Notes: a model not told the origin generated them from the sequence alone. A stretch of 64,000 nucleotides of DNA from Halorussus halophilus (GCF_008831545.1 NZ_CP044523.1:2418001-2482000), one strand, 5' to 3'. Shown: positions 17,990 through 28,220, numbered from the stretch's first letter. Numbers and translations are program-made.

Positions 17990-18381
17990 TTTCGGGTGTG
18001 TGACTCGGTGTTATGTGGTGGTTTGTGTGGACGGGGCTAAACGCTCTCGGTTCTGTGTGTTCGTGGAATGGTCGTGAGAAGAGTGGTTTGTGTAATGAGT
18101 GCGACGAGAGCAGTCGATAGAGCGAACTCGGCAAACGGAATTGGACGAGTGAAGACCACTACTCACACGAAACATAGAACACCGCAACCACACGCCTCCC
18201 CATCCGACTGCGTTTCTCGGATTCGGAAGACGCGACCACATCGGGTCGCGTCTTTCGCGCTGTGATACTCATCCCTCGCGCGAGTCGCTCCTACCGTCGC
18301 TCCCGCGCGCCGGTTAGTCTGTGAAAATCCGAGACATAGTGACTCAGTAATCGCGCGGCCACTCAGACGAAACCCTCGTTT
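17990..18381. other. 392 bp gap inside the pab cluster, holding repeat R2
   Basis: It separates pabB from pabA, genes normally adjacent or fused. The middle is repeat R2 (18158-18312). The part next to pabA (17990-18150) is less GC-rich than the genes and contains GTGTG/CACAC-rich sequence that may carry a new promoter for pabA-pabC. No gene seen. Confidence 0.65.
18158..18312 (+). repeat. Structured intergenic repeat, copy R2 (short form)
   Basis: This copy has ACCGCAACCACACGCCTCCC, then hairpin H1 with a 14 bp stem (18224-18237 with 18244-18257, one G-T wobble) and a 6-nt loop, then CTCATCCCTCGCGCGAG and the CGCGCGCC end. It lacks hairpin H0 of R1 and R5. The H1 stem sequence differs from R1, and the differences are paired on both arms. 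Confidence 0.78.
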
Positions 18382-20049
18382 TCACTCCGAACCCTCACCT
18401 TCCACCGCCAACTCCTTCCCCTCACCCAGCGCCTCGTCCACCGCAGTAATCAGCGCCCGGCCCTTCGCCAGCGTCTCCTCGTATTCGGCCTCCGGCACGG
18501 AATCGTGGACGATACCGGCCCCGACGCGCAGATGGTACTCCTGTTCCCACCGAACCAGCGTCCGAATCACGATGTTCAGCGTCCCCCGGCCGTCGAAGCC
18601 CATCACGCCGATGCTCCCGGTGTACGGCCCGCGACGCGTCCCCTCCAACTCGTCGATTATCTCCATCGTGCGGGGTTTGGGCGCGCCCGTGATGGTGCCG
18701 CCGGGGAACACCGCGGCGATGGCATCTGCAATCGTCGTCCCGTCTCGGAGCCGTCCCTCCACCTCTGAAACGAGGTGCATCACCTCCGAGTACCGGTCCA
18801 CTCTGCGGTAGTCAGACACCTCGACGCTTCCATACTCGCAAACTTTCCCCAAGTCGTTGCGCTCCAAATCGACCAGCATGGCGTGTTCGGCGCGCTCCTT
18901 CTCGTCACCGAGTAGGTCGGTCTCCAGTTCGACGTCTTCCGCGGCAGTCTCCCCGCGAGGTCGCGTTCCCGCAATCGGTTCCGTCACTGCACGATTGCCT
19001 TCGACTTCCAACAGTAGTTCCGGACTGGCGCTCACGAGGTCGATGCCGGGAAATTCGAGCAGGCCGGAGTAGGGCGCGGGGTTCACCTGCCGAAGCGCCT
19101 CGAACGCTTCGACGGGATGCACGGCCGCAGGCGCAGTGAGTCGCTGGGAGACGTTCGCCTGAAACGTGTCGCCGTCGCGGACGTACGATTTGACGCGCCT
19201 GACCCGTTCGGCGTAGGCGTCCCGGCCGCAGTCGCTCTCGAACTCCGCCGTGTCTGCTTCGACCGGGGGCGTGCCAACATCCGGGTCACCCGAAGTCGCG
19301 CGGTCGGCGAGGTCCAGTGCCTGCGCCCGACCGCGGTCGTACGCGGCGTCGATGGAGGCGTCAGATGCAGTGTCGGAGATACGCGGGCAGGCGGTGACGT
19401 GGAGCGTCGTCTTCTCGCTCCCCCCTCGCGGCTTCGCCGCTCGGTCTCCGAGGGCTTCGCTTTGCTCACCCCTCGCGGCTCGCGGCTCGCGGGTCGTTCC
19501 TCCCCGCTCGGCATTCCGAGACTCTCGCTCACTGCATTCGCTCGCGTCTCGCGGCTCTTCCCACGCCGCCACGCAATCGTACAACCCGAACTGTGACTGG
19601 GGAAGCCCCCGGTCGTCCACCGCCTTCTCCGGCAAGTTCTCCAACTCCCGAACGAGGTCGTAGGAGAGCCAGCCGAACAGTCCACAGGGATACGGAACGT
19701 CGCAGTCGCCCCGGACCAGTCGCTCGTCGTCCAACAGACCAGCGAGCGCGGCGAGACTCGGTCCGCAATCGGCGCTCCCTTCGTCGTCGCACTCACTATC
19801 GTCGAGTGCCGTCGCGTCCCCGCGAGTCTGCACTCGCTCGGCAGGTTCCACACCGAAGTAGCCCCAGCCGGACTGCCCACCAGTCGTAGCGAGGTAGAAC
19901 CCGCCAGTGCCGTCGCGCGCCCGCCGGTAGGCGTCGAAGGGGTCGGCCACGTGAACCTGTACTTCCACGGGGACGCGCGCGCCGTCCGGTGCGTCGCGCG
20001 CCGCTCGTCGGAACGCGTTGCGGTCGGTCACGACGGTCCGGTCGCTCAT
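18382..20049 (-). CDS. pabB: Aminodeoxychorismate/anthranilate synthase component I
   Basis: A chorismate-binding enzyme that aminates chorismate. The C-terminal catalytic domain is complete: [46 protein letters not shown] and VGAGIVHDS. The PIAGT motif has Ala where E. coli PabB has its active-site Lys; this alone does not separate PabB from TrpE. Linkage to pabA and a class IV aminotransferase supports PabB. Residues about 163-210 are an Arg/Glu/Ala-rich, low-complexity insertion encoded by 19420-19560, a stretch of GCGAAGCGAG-like palindromes. It is 42 bp downstream of the HhH protein gene. Confidence 0.87.
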   Translation of the reverse strand: MSDRTVVTDRNAFRRAARDAPDGARVPVEVQVHVADPFDAYRRARDGTGGFYLATTGGQSGWGYFGVEPAERVQTRGDATALDDSECDDEGSADCGPSLAALAGLLDDERLVRGDCDVPYPCGLFGWLSYDLVRELENLPEKAVDDRGLPQSQFGLYDCVAAWEEPRDASECSERESRNAERGGTTREPRAARGEQSEALGDRAAKPRGGSEKTTLHVTACPRISDTASDASIDAAYDRGRAQALDLADRATSGDPDVGTPPVEADTAEFESDCGRDAYAERVRRVKSYVRDGDTFQANVSQRLTAPAAVHPVEAFEALRQVNPAPYSGLLEFPGIDLVSASPELLLEVEGNRAVTEPIAGTRPRGETAAEDVELETDLLGDEKERAEHAMLVDLERNDLGKVCEYGSVEVSDYRRVDRYSEVMHLVSEVEGRLRDGTTIADAIAAVFPGGTITGAPKPRTMEIIDELEGTRRGPYTGSIGVMGFDGRGTLNIVIRTLVRWEQEYHLRVGAGIVHDSVPEAEYEETLAKGRALITAVDEALGEGKELAVEGEGSE

Positions 20050-20090
20050 CAGTCGGGAAAACGCAGGAAGTGCCTAACCGTGTTGCGGTT

Positions 20091-20888
20091 CTACCGCGCC
20101 TGAGCGCGGTCTATCCAGCCCTGAATCCGCTTGGCCGACAGGTCGGTCTCGTCGGCGAGTTCGTCTGCGTCCGCCGTCGCCAGTGCCGCGATATCCGGAA
20201 CGCCCGCGTCTTCCAGTCGCTCGGCGTACGCCGGGCCGATACCTTTGATATCGTCCAGCGGTTCGCCCGCGCCAGCGGGTTCTTCGTCCTCGTCCACTTC
20301 TGTCTCCGCTTCGGGCGTCGGCTCGGGTTCCGTGTCTTCGGTCTGGGCTGGCTGTGCCGCCTCCTCGTCGGGCGACGTCGCCTCGGCCGGTTCGGCGGCG
20401 ACTTCGGTCTCCGATTCGTCGCCCTCGGCTTCAGGCGGTTCCTCGGTCACGTCTTCGGTGGTGATGCCCGTCTCCGCTTCCGTCTCCTCGATTTCTGGTT
20501 CTTCGGCTTCCTCGACCGCTGTCTCTGCTTCTTCGTCGGTCTCTTCGGCTTCGTCGGCTTCGGCAGACTCCGCAGAATTTTCGGGGGCTTCCGCAGGCTC
20601 TTCCGCCTCTTCGATGGCATCTTCTACGTCCGGCGTTGCCTCGGGTTCGGTCGTTTCGGTCTGTTCTGGCTGTGCGTCCGCCTCGCCCGGTTTGGCTGCT
20701 TCGGTCGCTGCTTCGGGAGTCGTTTCGGTGTCCGTATCGACGCCTTTGACGGCACTCTCGGTTTCCGTGTCCGGCTCCGGCGACTCACCAGGTTTCCGCT
20801 CGATGGTGACGCCGGAGTCAGTCCGGCGGACCTGCGACTTGTCTTCGTCGAGTCCGAGCAACGACTTCAGCTTGGTGAGAAGTCCCAT
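20091..20888 (-). CDS. Acidic helix-hairpin-helix domain protein
   Basis: The 265-residue protein has a short basic N-terminus (MGLLTKLKSLLG), about 150 residues of Glu/Ala/Thr/Pro low-complexity sequence, and a C-terminal HhH domain (LDDIKGIGPAYAERLEDAGV, then LAKRIQG-like helix DLSAKRIQGWI). HhH domains of this kind bind DNA backbones or act as protein adaptors. The start at 20888 is preferred to one nine residues upstream because MGLLTKLKSLLG begins the ordered part. No enzymatic domain is visible. Confidence 0.8.
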   Translation of the reverse strand: MGLLTKLKSLLGLDEDKSQVRRTDSGVTIERKPGESPEPDTETESAVKGVDTDTETTPEAATEAAKPGEADAQPEQTETTEPEATPDVEDAIEEAEEPAEAPENSAESAEADEAEETDEEAETAVEEAEEPEIEETEAETGITTEDVTEEPPEAEGDESETEVAAEPAEATSPDEEAAQPAQTEDTEPEPTPEAETEVDEDEEPAGAGEPLDDIKGIGPAYAERLEDAGVPDIAALATADADELADETDLSAKRIQGWIDRAQAR

Positions 20889-20915
20889 TTGCGTGGCAGT
20901 AATCCCCGGTGGCAC

Positions 20916-21746
20916 TTAAAGCCGTGCCCGAAGGGATTCGTTCATTCTTCCAACTGGTGCATCCCGACCGGTCCACCGCTCGAACGCCTCGACACCTTGA
21001 TACAACAGCATCCACGCGCCGTCGATGGTCGTCGCGCCACACTCGCGCGCTTCGCTGAGGAGTCGCGTTTCGAGCGGGCGATACACGGCGTCGAGTACCG
21101 CGAGGTCTCCGTGGAGTGCTGCCTTCGGAACCGGCGAACGGTCTTCTTCCATGCCGACGCTGGTGGCGTTGACGAGAACCGTCGCGTCGGAGACCCGCGT
21201 TTCGAGCGCCTCGAGGCCGCCAGCGGTCACTCCGTCGCTCAGTTGGTCGCCGACGCTGTCACTCACGTCCGCCGCAAGTCGCTCGGCGCGCGACTTGGTT
21301 CGATTGGCGACGTGAATCGAGTTCGCGTTCGCGTCGGCGAGCGCGAAGGCCGCCGCGCGCGCAGCGCCCCCGGCACCGACTACGACGGCGTCTTGCTCCG
21401 CGAGCGCGACGTCGTGGTGGGCGAACGCGCGCCGGACCCCTGCAACGTCGGTGTTGTGGCCGGTCGGCGTCTCCCCCGAGAAGTCGATTGTGTTGACCGC
21501 GCCGACACGGGTCGCCATTTCGTCCGGTTCCACGAAGTCGAGCGCCTCCTCCTTGAACGGAATGGTGACGTTCAGTCCGGCGACGCCGAGGGCGTCCGCG
21601 CCGTCGATAGCGGCCCCGAGTTCGTCGGTGGCTGGTTCGAAGGTGACGTAGCGAGCGTCCATCCCGAATTCGTCGTATGCCGCCTCGTGCATCGGCGGCG
21701 AGAGCGAGTGCCCGACCGGGTTGCCGAGCAGTCCGAACACGTCCAT
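20916..21746 (-). CDS. aroE: Shikimate dehydrogenase
   Basis: Reduces 3-dehydroshikimate to shikimate with NADPH in the route to chorismate. The substrate domain has [16 protein letters not shown] (8-23) and [11 protein letters not shown], with the catalytic Lys at about 66 and Asp at about 102 in GHNTDVAGV. The NADP domain has [15 protein letters not shown] and [13 protein letters not shown]. The length (276) is typical. It is first in a leftward series aroE-HhH-pabB-pabA-pabC, placing chorismate formation and use together. Confidence 0.93.
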   Translation of the reverse strand: MDVFGLLGNPVGHSLSPPMHEAAYDEFGMDARYVTFEPATDELGAAIDGADALGVAGLNVTIPFKEEALDFVEPDEMATRVGAVNTIDFSGETPTGHNTDVAGVRRAFAHHDVALAEQDAVVVGAGGAARAAAFALADANANSIHVANRTKSRAERLAADVSDSVGDQLSDGVTAGGLEALETRVSDATVLVNATSVGMEEDRSPVPKAALHGDLAVLDAVYRPLETRLLSEARECGATTIDGAWMLLYQGVEAFERWTGRDAPVGRMNESLRARL

Positions 21747-21868
21747 GTCTGGCGACTCGGTGGGGGTCGGGTTAACTGCTGGGTTCGAGAGCGTGGTCCT
21801 CGTTATCAGGATATATAATAAACGAAGTACTTATCGCACTGCTCTATTTGGGACAGGAGTAGAGAACA

Positions 21869-22846
21869 ATGATACCACTGCAATCGACAGGAGAGTTACT
21901 CTTCTCGGCCGACGTGCTGTACCTCGTCGGCGGGATACTGCTTCTCTATCTGGGTGCGGAGTTGCTGGTGGACAGCGCCTCGTCGCTCGCCATCGGCTAC
22001 GGCATCGCCCCCGCGACGGTCGGCGTGACTATCGTCGCCTTCTCCACGACTGCGCCGGAACTGTTCGTCAGCCTCATCGGCGGCATCGGCATCTCCGACG
22101 ACATCGGCTTGGGGAACATCATCGGGTCGAACATCGCGAACATCGGCCTCGTCCTCGGAGCCTCGGCGGTCGTCCAACCGCTCTCGGTCGATTCGAAGTT
22201 GCTCTGGCGACACGGACCGTTCATGCTCGCCGCCGCGGTGTTGCTCGTCGTCCTCGGGAGCGACGGCACGCTCGGCCCCGTGGACGGCGGTGCGATGCTC
22301 CTCCTGCTGGCAGTGTTCACCGGCTACATGCTGTACGAGTCCCGCTCGCCGGAAGACGGCGTGGTGCCCGAAGAACTGCAGGTCGAAGCCGAGGACGACG
22401 ACATCACCCTGCGAGAAATCGGTCTGCTACTCGGTGCGGGCGTCTGTTTGCTGGGCGGTTCTATCGGACTGGTGCAAGGCGGCACAGGACTCCTGCGGTC
22501 GTTCGGCTTCAGCGACCTCGTCATCGGTATCACCATCATCGCGTTCGGCACGTCGCTTCCCGAGCTAGCGACCTCGCTGATTGGCTCTATCCGCGACGAA
22601 GCCGAGTTCAGCATCGGAAACGTCATCGGGTCGAACATCTACAACGTCCTCGCGGTCATCGGCCTGCTCGCGCTGGTCAACCCGCTCTCGGTGACCTCCA
22701 GCGTCCAGACGTTCCACTTCCCGGTGATGATAGCGTTCACGGTCTGTGCGATGGCACTGATGGCCTACGGTCGCCACCTCTCGCGCTGGAGCGGCATCGC
22801 GCTCATCGGCGGCTACGCCGGATTCGTCTACGTGCTGTTCCCCTGA
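21869..22846 (+). CDS. Na+/Ca2+ antiporter family protein (CaCA)
   Basis: A cation/Ca2+ exchanger with the two alpha-repeats of the family: GNIIGSNIANIGLVLG (about 87-102) and GNVIGSNIYNVLAVIG (about 252-267), each preceded by an acidic transport motif (STTAPELFVS and GTSLPELATS). About ten membrane helices in 325 residues, with a hydrophilic loop (about 155-185) between the halves. An AT-rich region (ATATATAATAAAC) upstream is a likely promoter. A second exchanger-like gene follows 116 bp downstream. Confidence 0.9.
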   Translation: MIPLQSTGELLFSADVLYLVGGILLLYLGAELLVDSASSLAIGYGIAPATVGVTIVAFSTTAPELFVSLIGGIGISDDIGLGNIIGSNIANIGLVLGASAVVQPLSVDSKLLWRHGPFMLAAAVLLVVLGSDGTLGPVDGGAMLLLLAVFTGYMLYESRSPEDGVVPEELQVEAEDDDITLREIGLLLGAGVCLLGGSIGLVQGGTGLLRSFGFSDLVIGITIIAFGTSLPELATSLIGSIRDEAEFSIGNVIGSNIYNVLAVIGLLALVNPLSVTSSVQTFHFPVMIAFTVCAMALMAYGRHLSRWSGIALIGGYAGFVYVLFP

Positions 22847-22962
22847 AGGGGACGTTTCACAGTCAAGGACGTCGTATTCTGTCCTCCACGTGACCGAACA
22901 ATTACAGCTAGCGAGATAGCGCAAGACCTACTTTTGGGGGGAGGTAATCCCCGGTCGTATCA

Positions 22963-24303
22963 ATGAGCCGGTTACGACATCCTCTATTCGCAGTCATACT
23001 CACGACGTTGCTCACGGTACCGTGGGTGTTCGTCTGGGCCACGGGGCAGGCACACTCGCTGAGTGACCTTCAGACGGTTGCGGTCTCCGGTGTCGCCGTC
23101 CTCGGCGCATCGTTCATGCTCGCGTGGGCGGCCGAAACGGCGGAGAAAGACGTGCCACGTGCGTTCGCGCTGGCGGTCTTGGCCGTCCTCGCCGTCGCGC
23201 CAGAGTACGCAGTTGACGCACTGTACGCGTGGACTGCGGGTGCGAACGTCGGGACCGCACGTGGCGCGGAAGCCGCGAACCTCGCCGTTGCGAACATGAC
23301 CGGCGCGAACCGAATCCTCATCGGTCTCGGCTGGTCCGGTATCGCACTGTTCACCATCTATCGGTCGGGCAGTTCCTCGGACTCCGCCGTCAGCGAACAG
23401 TCGGGCATCTGGGCCGACCGCATCGAACTGGACCGCGACATTGCGACGGAAATTACCTTCTTGCTCGCGGCGACCGCCTACGCGTTCTTCGTGCCGTTCA
23501 TGGGCGGTATCGGCATGACCGACACTATCATCCTCGTCGGCCTGTACCTCGCTTACATCGCCATCATCATCCGGGGCGAGGTAGACGAACACGAAGAGCA
23601 GGTCGGCGTTCCGGCGTACTTCCAATCGTGGAGCAAAGGCCCCCGAATCGCGGCCGTTCTCGGACTGTTCTTCTACTCCGGGTTCATGATTTACACGGCA
23701 GTCCACCCGTTCGCGTCCGGGCTGGAACACCTCGGGGAAGCGCTCGGCATCCCCTCGTTCTTCATGATTCAGTGGATTGCGCCGCTGGCCAGCGAGAGTC
23801 CGGAACTCATCGTCGTCGCCTACCTCGTGAACAAGGCGCGCTCGACGGCCGGATTCAACGCGCTCATCTCCTCGAAACTCAACCAGTGGACGCTCCTCAT
23901 CGGGACGCTCGCGGTGGTCTACAGTATCGCCCTCGGACAGATAGGAACGCTTCCGTTCGACGAGAAGCAGGCGGCCGAAATCTGGATTACCGCCGCACAG
24001 AGCTTCTTCGCCATCGCACTGTTGACCAACTTCAAGATAAGCGTGCGAGAGGCCATCGGCCTGCTCGTCCTCTTCGTCACCCAAATCGTCGCGGAGTTCT
24101 ACATCATCCAGAGGATGCCAGAAGCGGAGGCGACGGCACTGAGCATCGACATCCTCTACGCGTACACGGTCATCTACATGCTGCTTGGCGTGGCGCTGCT
24201 AGCCATGCGCCGTGACGAACTTCGGTGGCTCCTCGACCGGACGGCTTCCAACGCCCGCGAGGCGATTGGCGGTCAGTCGAGCCAACCCGAACACGCGGAC
24301 TGA
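22963..24303 (+). CDS. Sodium/calcium exchanger-like membrane protein
   Basis: The 446-residue protein has about eleven membrane helices. Alpha-repeat-like segments are diverged: APEYAVDALYAW...ANLAVANMTGANRILIGLGW in the first half, and ASESPELIVVAYLVNKARST...NALISSKLNQWTLLIGTL in the second. This matches the archaeal sodium:calcium antiporter group distantly related to CaCA proteins. Being next to a canonical CaCA gene on the same strand suggests a linked cation-homeostasis role; the ion is not proven. Confidence 0.8.
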   Translation: MSRLRHPLFAVILTTLLTVPWVFVWATGQAHSLSDLQTVAVSGVAVLGASFMLAWAAETAEKDVPRAFALAVLAVLAVAPEYAVDALYAWTAGANVGTARGAEAANLAVANMTGANRILIGLGWSGIALFTIYRSGSSSDSAVSEQSGIWADRIELDRDIATEITFLLAATAYAFFVPFMGGIGMTDTIILVGLYLAYIAIIIRGEVDEHEEQVGVPAYFQSWSKGPRIAAVLGLFFYSGFMIYTAVHPFASGLEHLGEALGIPSFFMIQWIAPLASESPELIVVAYLVNKARSTAGFNALISSKLNQWTLLIGTLAVVYSIALGQIGTLPFDEKQAAEIWITAAQSFFAIALLTNFKISVREAIGLLVLFVTQIVAEFYIIQRMPEAEATALSIDILYAYTVIYMLLGVALLAMRRDELRWLLDRTASNAREAIGGQSSQPEHAD

Positions 24304-24372
24304 CCGACCTCGTCAGCGGTTCTCTCTCCTCATCCGACGCGCTTTTCGTCCCCACGCAACCTACCTTCGCCC

Positions 24373-25764
24373 GTGATAGCTATCGTCGTCAGCCGAGCGG
24401 ATTCGGCGTCGGTCCACATCGGCGACCACCTGCTGGACCTCGTCGACTGGGAGCGACAGGAGGACGAGACGCGACCCGACGCCGACGGCGGCGGGACCGT
24501 CTACCGCCACGGCGCGTTCGAACTCAGGGAGTTCGACGCGCTACACCTCGACATGGAGAACGCGGCGGACGCGTTCGGCGAGGTTCGGAGCACCTCGGAA
24601 CGTGCGAGCGCGGAGCGAAGCGACGCGGGAGCGGCCGCAGAATCGCCCGACTTGCTCGTCTTCGCTTCCCGGCATTCCGGCGACACCGGCCCGTTGCTCA
24701 CCGCGCACTTCACTGGCAACTTCGGTCCCGCGAAGTACGGCGGTACCGACGGCGGACTCGCGGAAGCCTGTCCGAACGCGCACGAACGCTTACTCTCGGC
24801 CTTCGCCGAGTACGCGCCCGACGAGTACGAGGTCGGCATGGAGTGTACGCACCACGGCCCGTCTTCGGTCGGGGTGCCCTCGATGTTCGCCGAGTTGGGA
24901 AGCGACGACCCACAGTGGGAGGACGAAGACGCGGCGCGCGCCGCGGCGCGCGCTATCCTCGACCTGGAGGGTGCGGAGCCACACAAATCGCGCCAACTCG
25001 TCGGCTTCGGCGGCAACCACTACGCACCTCGGTTCACGCGCATCGCGCGCGAGACGGACTGGGCCGTCGGGCACGTCGCGGCCGACTGGTGTCTCGACGC
25101 GATGGGCGCACCCGCGGAAAATACGGACGTGCTTCGGCGCGCTTTCGAGCAGAGTCGCGCGGAGTATGCGGTCATCGACGGCGACCGACCGGAACTCGAA
25201 TCGGTAATCGAGGAATTGGGCTACCGCGTCGTGAGCGAGACGTGGGTCCGAGAGACGGCGGGCATCTCACTCGATTTGGTAGCCGACCTCGAAGCCGAGT
25301 TGGGAGACGTAGACTCTGGACTGCGCTTCGGTGAACTTGCGGTGACGGATATCGACGACTCCTACGAGTGCATCGACTTGCCTACCGACCTCCTCGCGGA
25401 AGCACAGGGCATCGACGCCGACGCCGCGCGCGAGGCGGTCGAGGCGAACTCGCTCGCGTTCCAGACCGAGCAGAGCGGAACTCGCGCGACAGGGCAGGCC
25501 GCGATTCGCTCTCCAGCAGACCGCGATCGACTGGTCTCCGCGCTCGCTGACGTACTGGCACGGAAGTACGATTCGGTCGAGCGCGAGGACGGCGCGGTCG
25601 TCGCGCGCGAAGTCGCGTTCGATCCGGCGAAAGCAAACGAGTTGGGCGTTCCGGAAGGGCCAAAGTTCGGAAAATTGTCTGCTGGACGAACTGTCACCGT
25701 CGATGGCGAGGAAATCGCGCCCGAGCAAGTTCGGAGCCGACGGGTCCGCAAGTTCCCCGTCTGA
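24373..25764 (+). CDS. dtdA: D-aminoacyl-tRNA deacylase, archaeal type
   Basis: Removes D-amino acids wrongly attached to tRNA. It begins with GTG ([10 protein letters not shown]). Family blocks are clear: [36 protein letters not shown] and [15 protein letters not shown], which hold the conserved His residues of the DtdA fold (residues about 97-225). At 463 residues it is longer than the ~270-residue core because of a C-terminal domain (about 300-463) that is usual in haloarchaea. Residues about 72-90 ([16 protein letters not shown]) look like a small low-complexity insertion. Confidence 0.9.
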   Translation: MIAIVVSRADSASVHIGDHLLDLVDWERQEDETRPDADGGGTVYRHGAFELREFDALHLDMENAADAFGEVRSTSERASAERSDAGAAAESPDLLVFASRHSGDTGPLLTAHFTGNFGPAKYGGTDGGLAEACPNAHERLLSAFAEYAPDEYEVGMECTHHGPSSVGVPSMFAELGSDDPQWEDEDAARAAARAILDLEGAEPHKSRQLVGFGGNHYAPRFTRIARETDWAVGHVAADWCLDAMGAPAENTDVLRRAFEQSRAEYAVIDGDRPELESVIEELGYRVVSETWVRETAGISLDLVADLEAELGDVDSGLRFGELAVTDIDDSYECIDLPTDLLAEAQGIDADAAREAVEANSLAFQTEQSGTRATGQAAIRSPADRDRLVSALADVLARKYDSVEREDGAVVAREVAFDPAKANELGVPEGPKFGKLSAGRTVTVDGEEIAPEQVRSRRVRKFPV

Positions 25765-25845
25765 GTCGGTTCGAGGCTCGTTTTCGCCGTTCTGCGCCCC
25801 GCAAATGTCAACTAATGTCAGACATACGTCCGACAGAGAGGGGAA

Positions 25846-25857
25846 AGATAATTAAGC
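25846..25857 (+). promoter_or_regulatory. TATA box of ftsZ1
   Basis: AGATAATTAAGC lies 24-35 bases before the ATG at 25881, with purine-rich GAGGGGAA before it. The position implies a nearly leaderless ftsZ1 mRNA and is the main reason to start the protein at 25881 and not at the upstream ATG at 25815, which precedes the TATA box. Confidence 0.55.
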
Positions 25858-25880
25858 TCCATTCTCAAGGCAACTTCAGC

Positions 25881-27020
25881 ATGGACTCGTTAGTCGATAA
25901 CGCAATCGAGGAGGCCGAGGGCCAACAGACCTCCGGCCAGCCCGCATCGGGGGGTGGCGCGCAGGACGTGAATCCGTCGGGGACGATGACCGACGAAGAG
26001 CTGAAAGACGTACTTCAGGACCTTCAGACCGACATCACGGTCGTCGGCTGTGGTGGGGCCGGTGGGAACACTGTCAACCGCATGGCCGAGGAAGGAATTC
26101 ACGGCGCGAAGCTCGTCGCCGCGAACACCGACGTGCAACACCTCGTCGAGATAGAGGCCGACACCAAGATTCTGATGGGCGAGCAGAAGACCCAAGGACG
26201 AGGTGCTGGCTCGCTCCCGCAGGTCGGCGAGGAATCCGCACTCGAAAGTCAAGAAGAGATTTACGACGCGATTCAGGGGTCGGACATGGTGTTCGTCACC
26301 GCCGGACTCGGTGGCGGCACCGGGACCGGTTCCGCGCCCGTCGTCGCCAAGGCCGCCCGCGAGTCGGGCGCGCTGACTATCTCTATCGTCACGACGCCGT
26401 TCACGGCGGAGGGCGAGGTTCGGCGCACCAACGCCGAAGCAGGTCTGGAGCGACTGCGAGACGTCTCTGACACCGTCATCGTCGTCCCGAACGACCGTCT
26501 ACTCGATTCGGTGGGTAAACTGCCGGTCCGACAGGCGTTCAAGGTTGCCGACGAGGTGCTGATGCGCTCTGTCAAGGGTATCACCGAACTCATCACCAAA
26601 CCCGGACTCGTCAATCTAGACTTCGCCGACGTTCGCACGGTCATGGAGAAAGGTGGTGTCGCCATGATCGGACTCGGAGAGAGCGACTCGGACGCCAAAG
26701 CGCAGGACTCGGTCAAGTCCGCTATGCGCTCGCCGTTGCTCGACGTGGACATTTCGAACGCGAACTCCGCGCTCGTCAACGTCACCGGTGGCAACGACAT
26801 GTCCATCGAAGAGGCGGAAGGCGTCGTCGAGGAAATCTACGACCGCATCGACCCCGACGCACGCATCATCTGGGGGACCTCCATCGACGAAGAGTTGGAG
26901 GGCGAGATGCGCACGATGATAGTCGTCACTGGCGTCGAGTCGCCCCAGATTTACGGGCGCAACGAGGCCCAGCAGGCGAAGGCGAACAAGCAACTCCAAG
27001 ACATCGACTACGTCGAGTAG
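25881..27020 (+). CDS. ftsZ1: Cell division protein FtsZ1
   Basis: A tubulin-like GTPase that polymerises at the division site. After an N-terminal tail of about 40 residues come [22 protein letters not shown], the tubulin signature [13 protein letters not shown] (about 140-152), NAEAG and the T7 region [11 protein letters not shown]. The opening [14 protein letters not shown] is the usual haloarchaeal FtsZ1 start. The C-terminus is short and lacks a long linker. Its position before secE and spt5 matches the conserved haloarchaeal order. Confidence 0.95.
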   Translation: MDSLVDNAIEEAEGQQTSGQPASGGGAQDVNPSGTMTDEELKDVLQDLQTDITVVGCGGAGGNTVNRMAEEGIHGAKLVAANTDVQHLVEIEADTKILMGEQKTQGRGAGSLPQVGEESALESQEEIYDAIQGSDMVFVTAGLGGGTGTGSAPVVAKAARESGALTISIVTTPFTAEGEVRRTNAEAGLERLRDVSDTVIVVPNDRLLDSVGKLPVRQAFKVADEVLMRSVKGITELITKPGLVNLDFADVRTVMEKGGVAMIGLGESDSDAKAQDSVKSAMRSPLLDVDISNANSALVNVTGGNDMSIEEAEGVVEEIYDRIDPDARIIWGTSIDEELEGEMRTMIVVTGVESPQIYGRNEAQQAKANKQLQDIDYVE

Positions 27021-27175
27021 TCCGTCTGTCGCGGTTCGGTGTGCCTCGCACATTCACGATTCGTGGTGGTGTGCCGAAACACCGCTCTCGTTCTCGACTA
27101 GCTACTGCGTTCGCTGGGGCCACAGCGGACGGTCATCAATAGATAGAAAAAGCCCCACGACGAAACCACGGTAAC

Positions 27176-27343
27176 ATGGATGTCAAGTTCGAACTCTCGT
27201 CGTACGTTCGCGTGCTGAAACTCGCGAGCACGCCCTCGTTCGACGAATTCTCGAAGATTTCGACAATCGCCGGCGCAGGAATCGCCCTCATCGGCGTCCT
27301 CGGATTCATCATCGCGGCGATCATGAGTTTCATCCCAACGTGA
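27176..27343 (+). CDS. secE: Preprotein translocase SecE (Sec61 gamma)
   Basis: The 55-residue protein has an amphipathic N-terminal helix ([19 protein letters not shown]) followed by one membrane helix (about 32-52), the standard plan for archaeal SecE, which clamps SecY in the membrane. It begins ATGGATGTC at 27176 and ends 10 bp before spt5, between ftsZ1 and spt5. Confidence 0.93.
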   Translation: MDVKFELSSYVRVLKLASTPSFDEFSKISTIAGAGIALIGVLGFIIAAIMSFIPT

Positions 27344-27353
27344 GGTAGTCGCC

Positions 27354-27791
27354 ATGGGAATATACGCAGTCAAGACGACCGCAAGTCAGGAACGCACCGT
27401 CGCGGACATGATCATGAACCGCGAGGAGTCGGAGGTCCACGCCGCCCTCGCACCGGATTCGCTCACGAGCTACGTGATGGTCGAGGCCGACAACAGCGCG
27501 GTACTGAACCGCGTCCTCGAAGAGATTCCGCACGCTCGCAACATCGTCCCCGGCGAGAGCAGCATCTCTGAAGTCGAGCACTTCCTCTCGCCGACCCCCG
27601 ACGTGGAGGGTATCGCCGAGGGCGACATCGTGGAACTCATCGCTGGCCCGTTCAAGGGCGAGAAGGCGCAGGTCCAACGCATCGACGAAGGCAAGGACCA
27701 AGTGACGGTCGAACTGTACGAAGCGACCGTTCCGATTCCGGTCACGGTCCGCGGCGACCAGATTCGCGTGCTGGATAGCGAGGAACGGTAG
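27354..27791 (+). CDS. spt5: Transcription elongation factor Spt5 (NusG family)
   Basis: An RNA polymerase processivity factor. The NGN domain (1-88) begins [20 protein letters not shown] and the KOW domain (about 90-145) reads [22 protein letters not shown]. The 145-residue length is typical of archaeal Spt5. GAGGT shortly before the ATG, overlapping the secE stop region, could be a ribosome binding site and suggests translational coupling. Confidence 0.95.
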   Translation: MGIYAVKTTASQERTVADMIMNREESEVHAALAPDSLTSYVMVEADNSAVLNRVLEEIPHARNIVPGESSISEVEHFLSPTPDVEGIAEGDIVELIAGPFKGEKAQVQRIDEGKDQVTVELYEATVPIPVTVRGDQIRVLDSEER

Positions 27792-27833
27792 TTCCTCGGA
27801 CCACGCGAACGGCGAAGCCGTGAGCGGACTCCG

Positions 27834-27853
27834 AAGAGCGCTGACGCGCTCTT
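27834..27853 (+). terminator. Hairpin after spt5
   Basis: AAGAGCGC-TGAC-GCGCTCTT is a perfect 8 bp stem with a 4-nt loop, 43 bp after the spt5 stop, followed by GGTATTTTCG. It lies before the convergent zinc-finger gene and could end the ftsZ1-secE-spt5 transcript. Confidence 0.45.
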
Positions 27854-27911
27854 GGTATTTTCGTCTACTTCGTTGGAGTAGCAGCAGAATAGCGTTCAGA
27901 GAGTCGATTGG

Positions 27912-28220
27912 TTAGGGAGAGCCACCCTGCACTTCGTCTATCTTGTTGACGACGTGCTGGAGGTCGGCCTCCTCTTCGATAGCGTCGCGGACGCGCTCGC
28001 GTCGGCGCACCTCGCTCGCGCTCGCACCGTACGAGCGGACGTACTCAGCCCGCGAGTGTTCGTCGAAGGCGTGGCGGATGGCGAAGTAGCCGTCGGGGAC
28101 GACCGAGCCACAGACTTTGCACTCGCGTCGTTTGTGGTCGGTCGTCTGGTGGACGATGGCCTTCTCGACCTCCTCGAACGTCTCACCGCACCCGTCGATG
28201 CCGCACTCCCAGTCAGTCAT
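27912..28220 (-). CDS. Haloarchaeal zinc-finger protein, C2H2-like
   Basis: The 102-residue protein opens with a finger C5-x5-C11-x12-H-x4-H (CGIDGCGETF...VHQTTDH). A second set is CKVCG...FAIRHAFDEHSRAEY. The C-terminal half is a charged helix. This looks like a small haloarchaeal DUF7565-type protein. DNA or protein binding is likely; no target is known. Confidence 0.75.
   Translation of the reverse strand: MTDWECGIDGCGETFEEVEKAIVHQTTDHKRRECKVCGSVVPDGYFAIRHAFDEHSRAEYVRSYGASASEVRRRERVRDAIEEEADLQHVVNKIDEVQGGSP

Noticed and set aside
18382-20049. Calling the pabB gene trpE because of its PIAGT motif
   Set aside because: Ala at this site is also found in PabB proteins, and the gene is next to pabA and a class IV aminotransferase; the ambiguity is noted in the entry.
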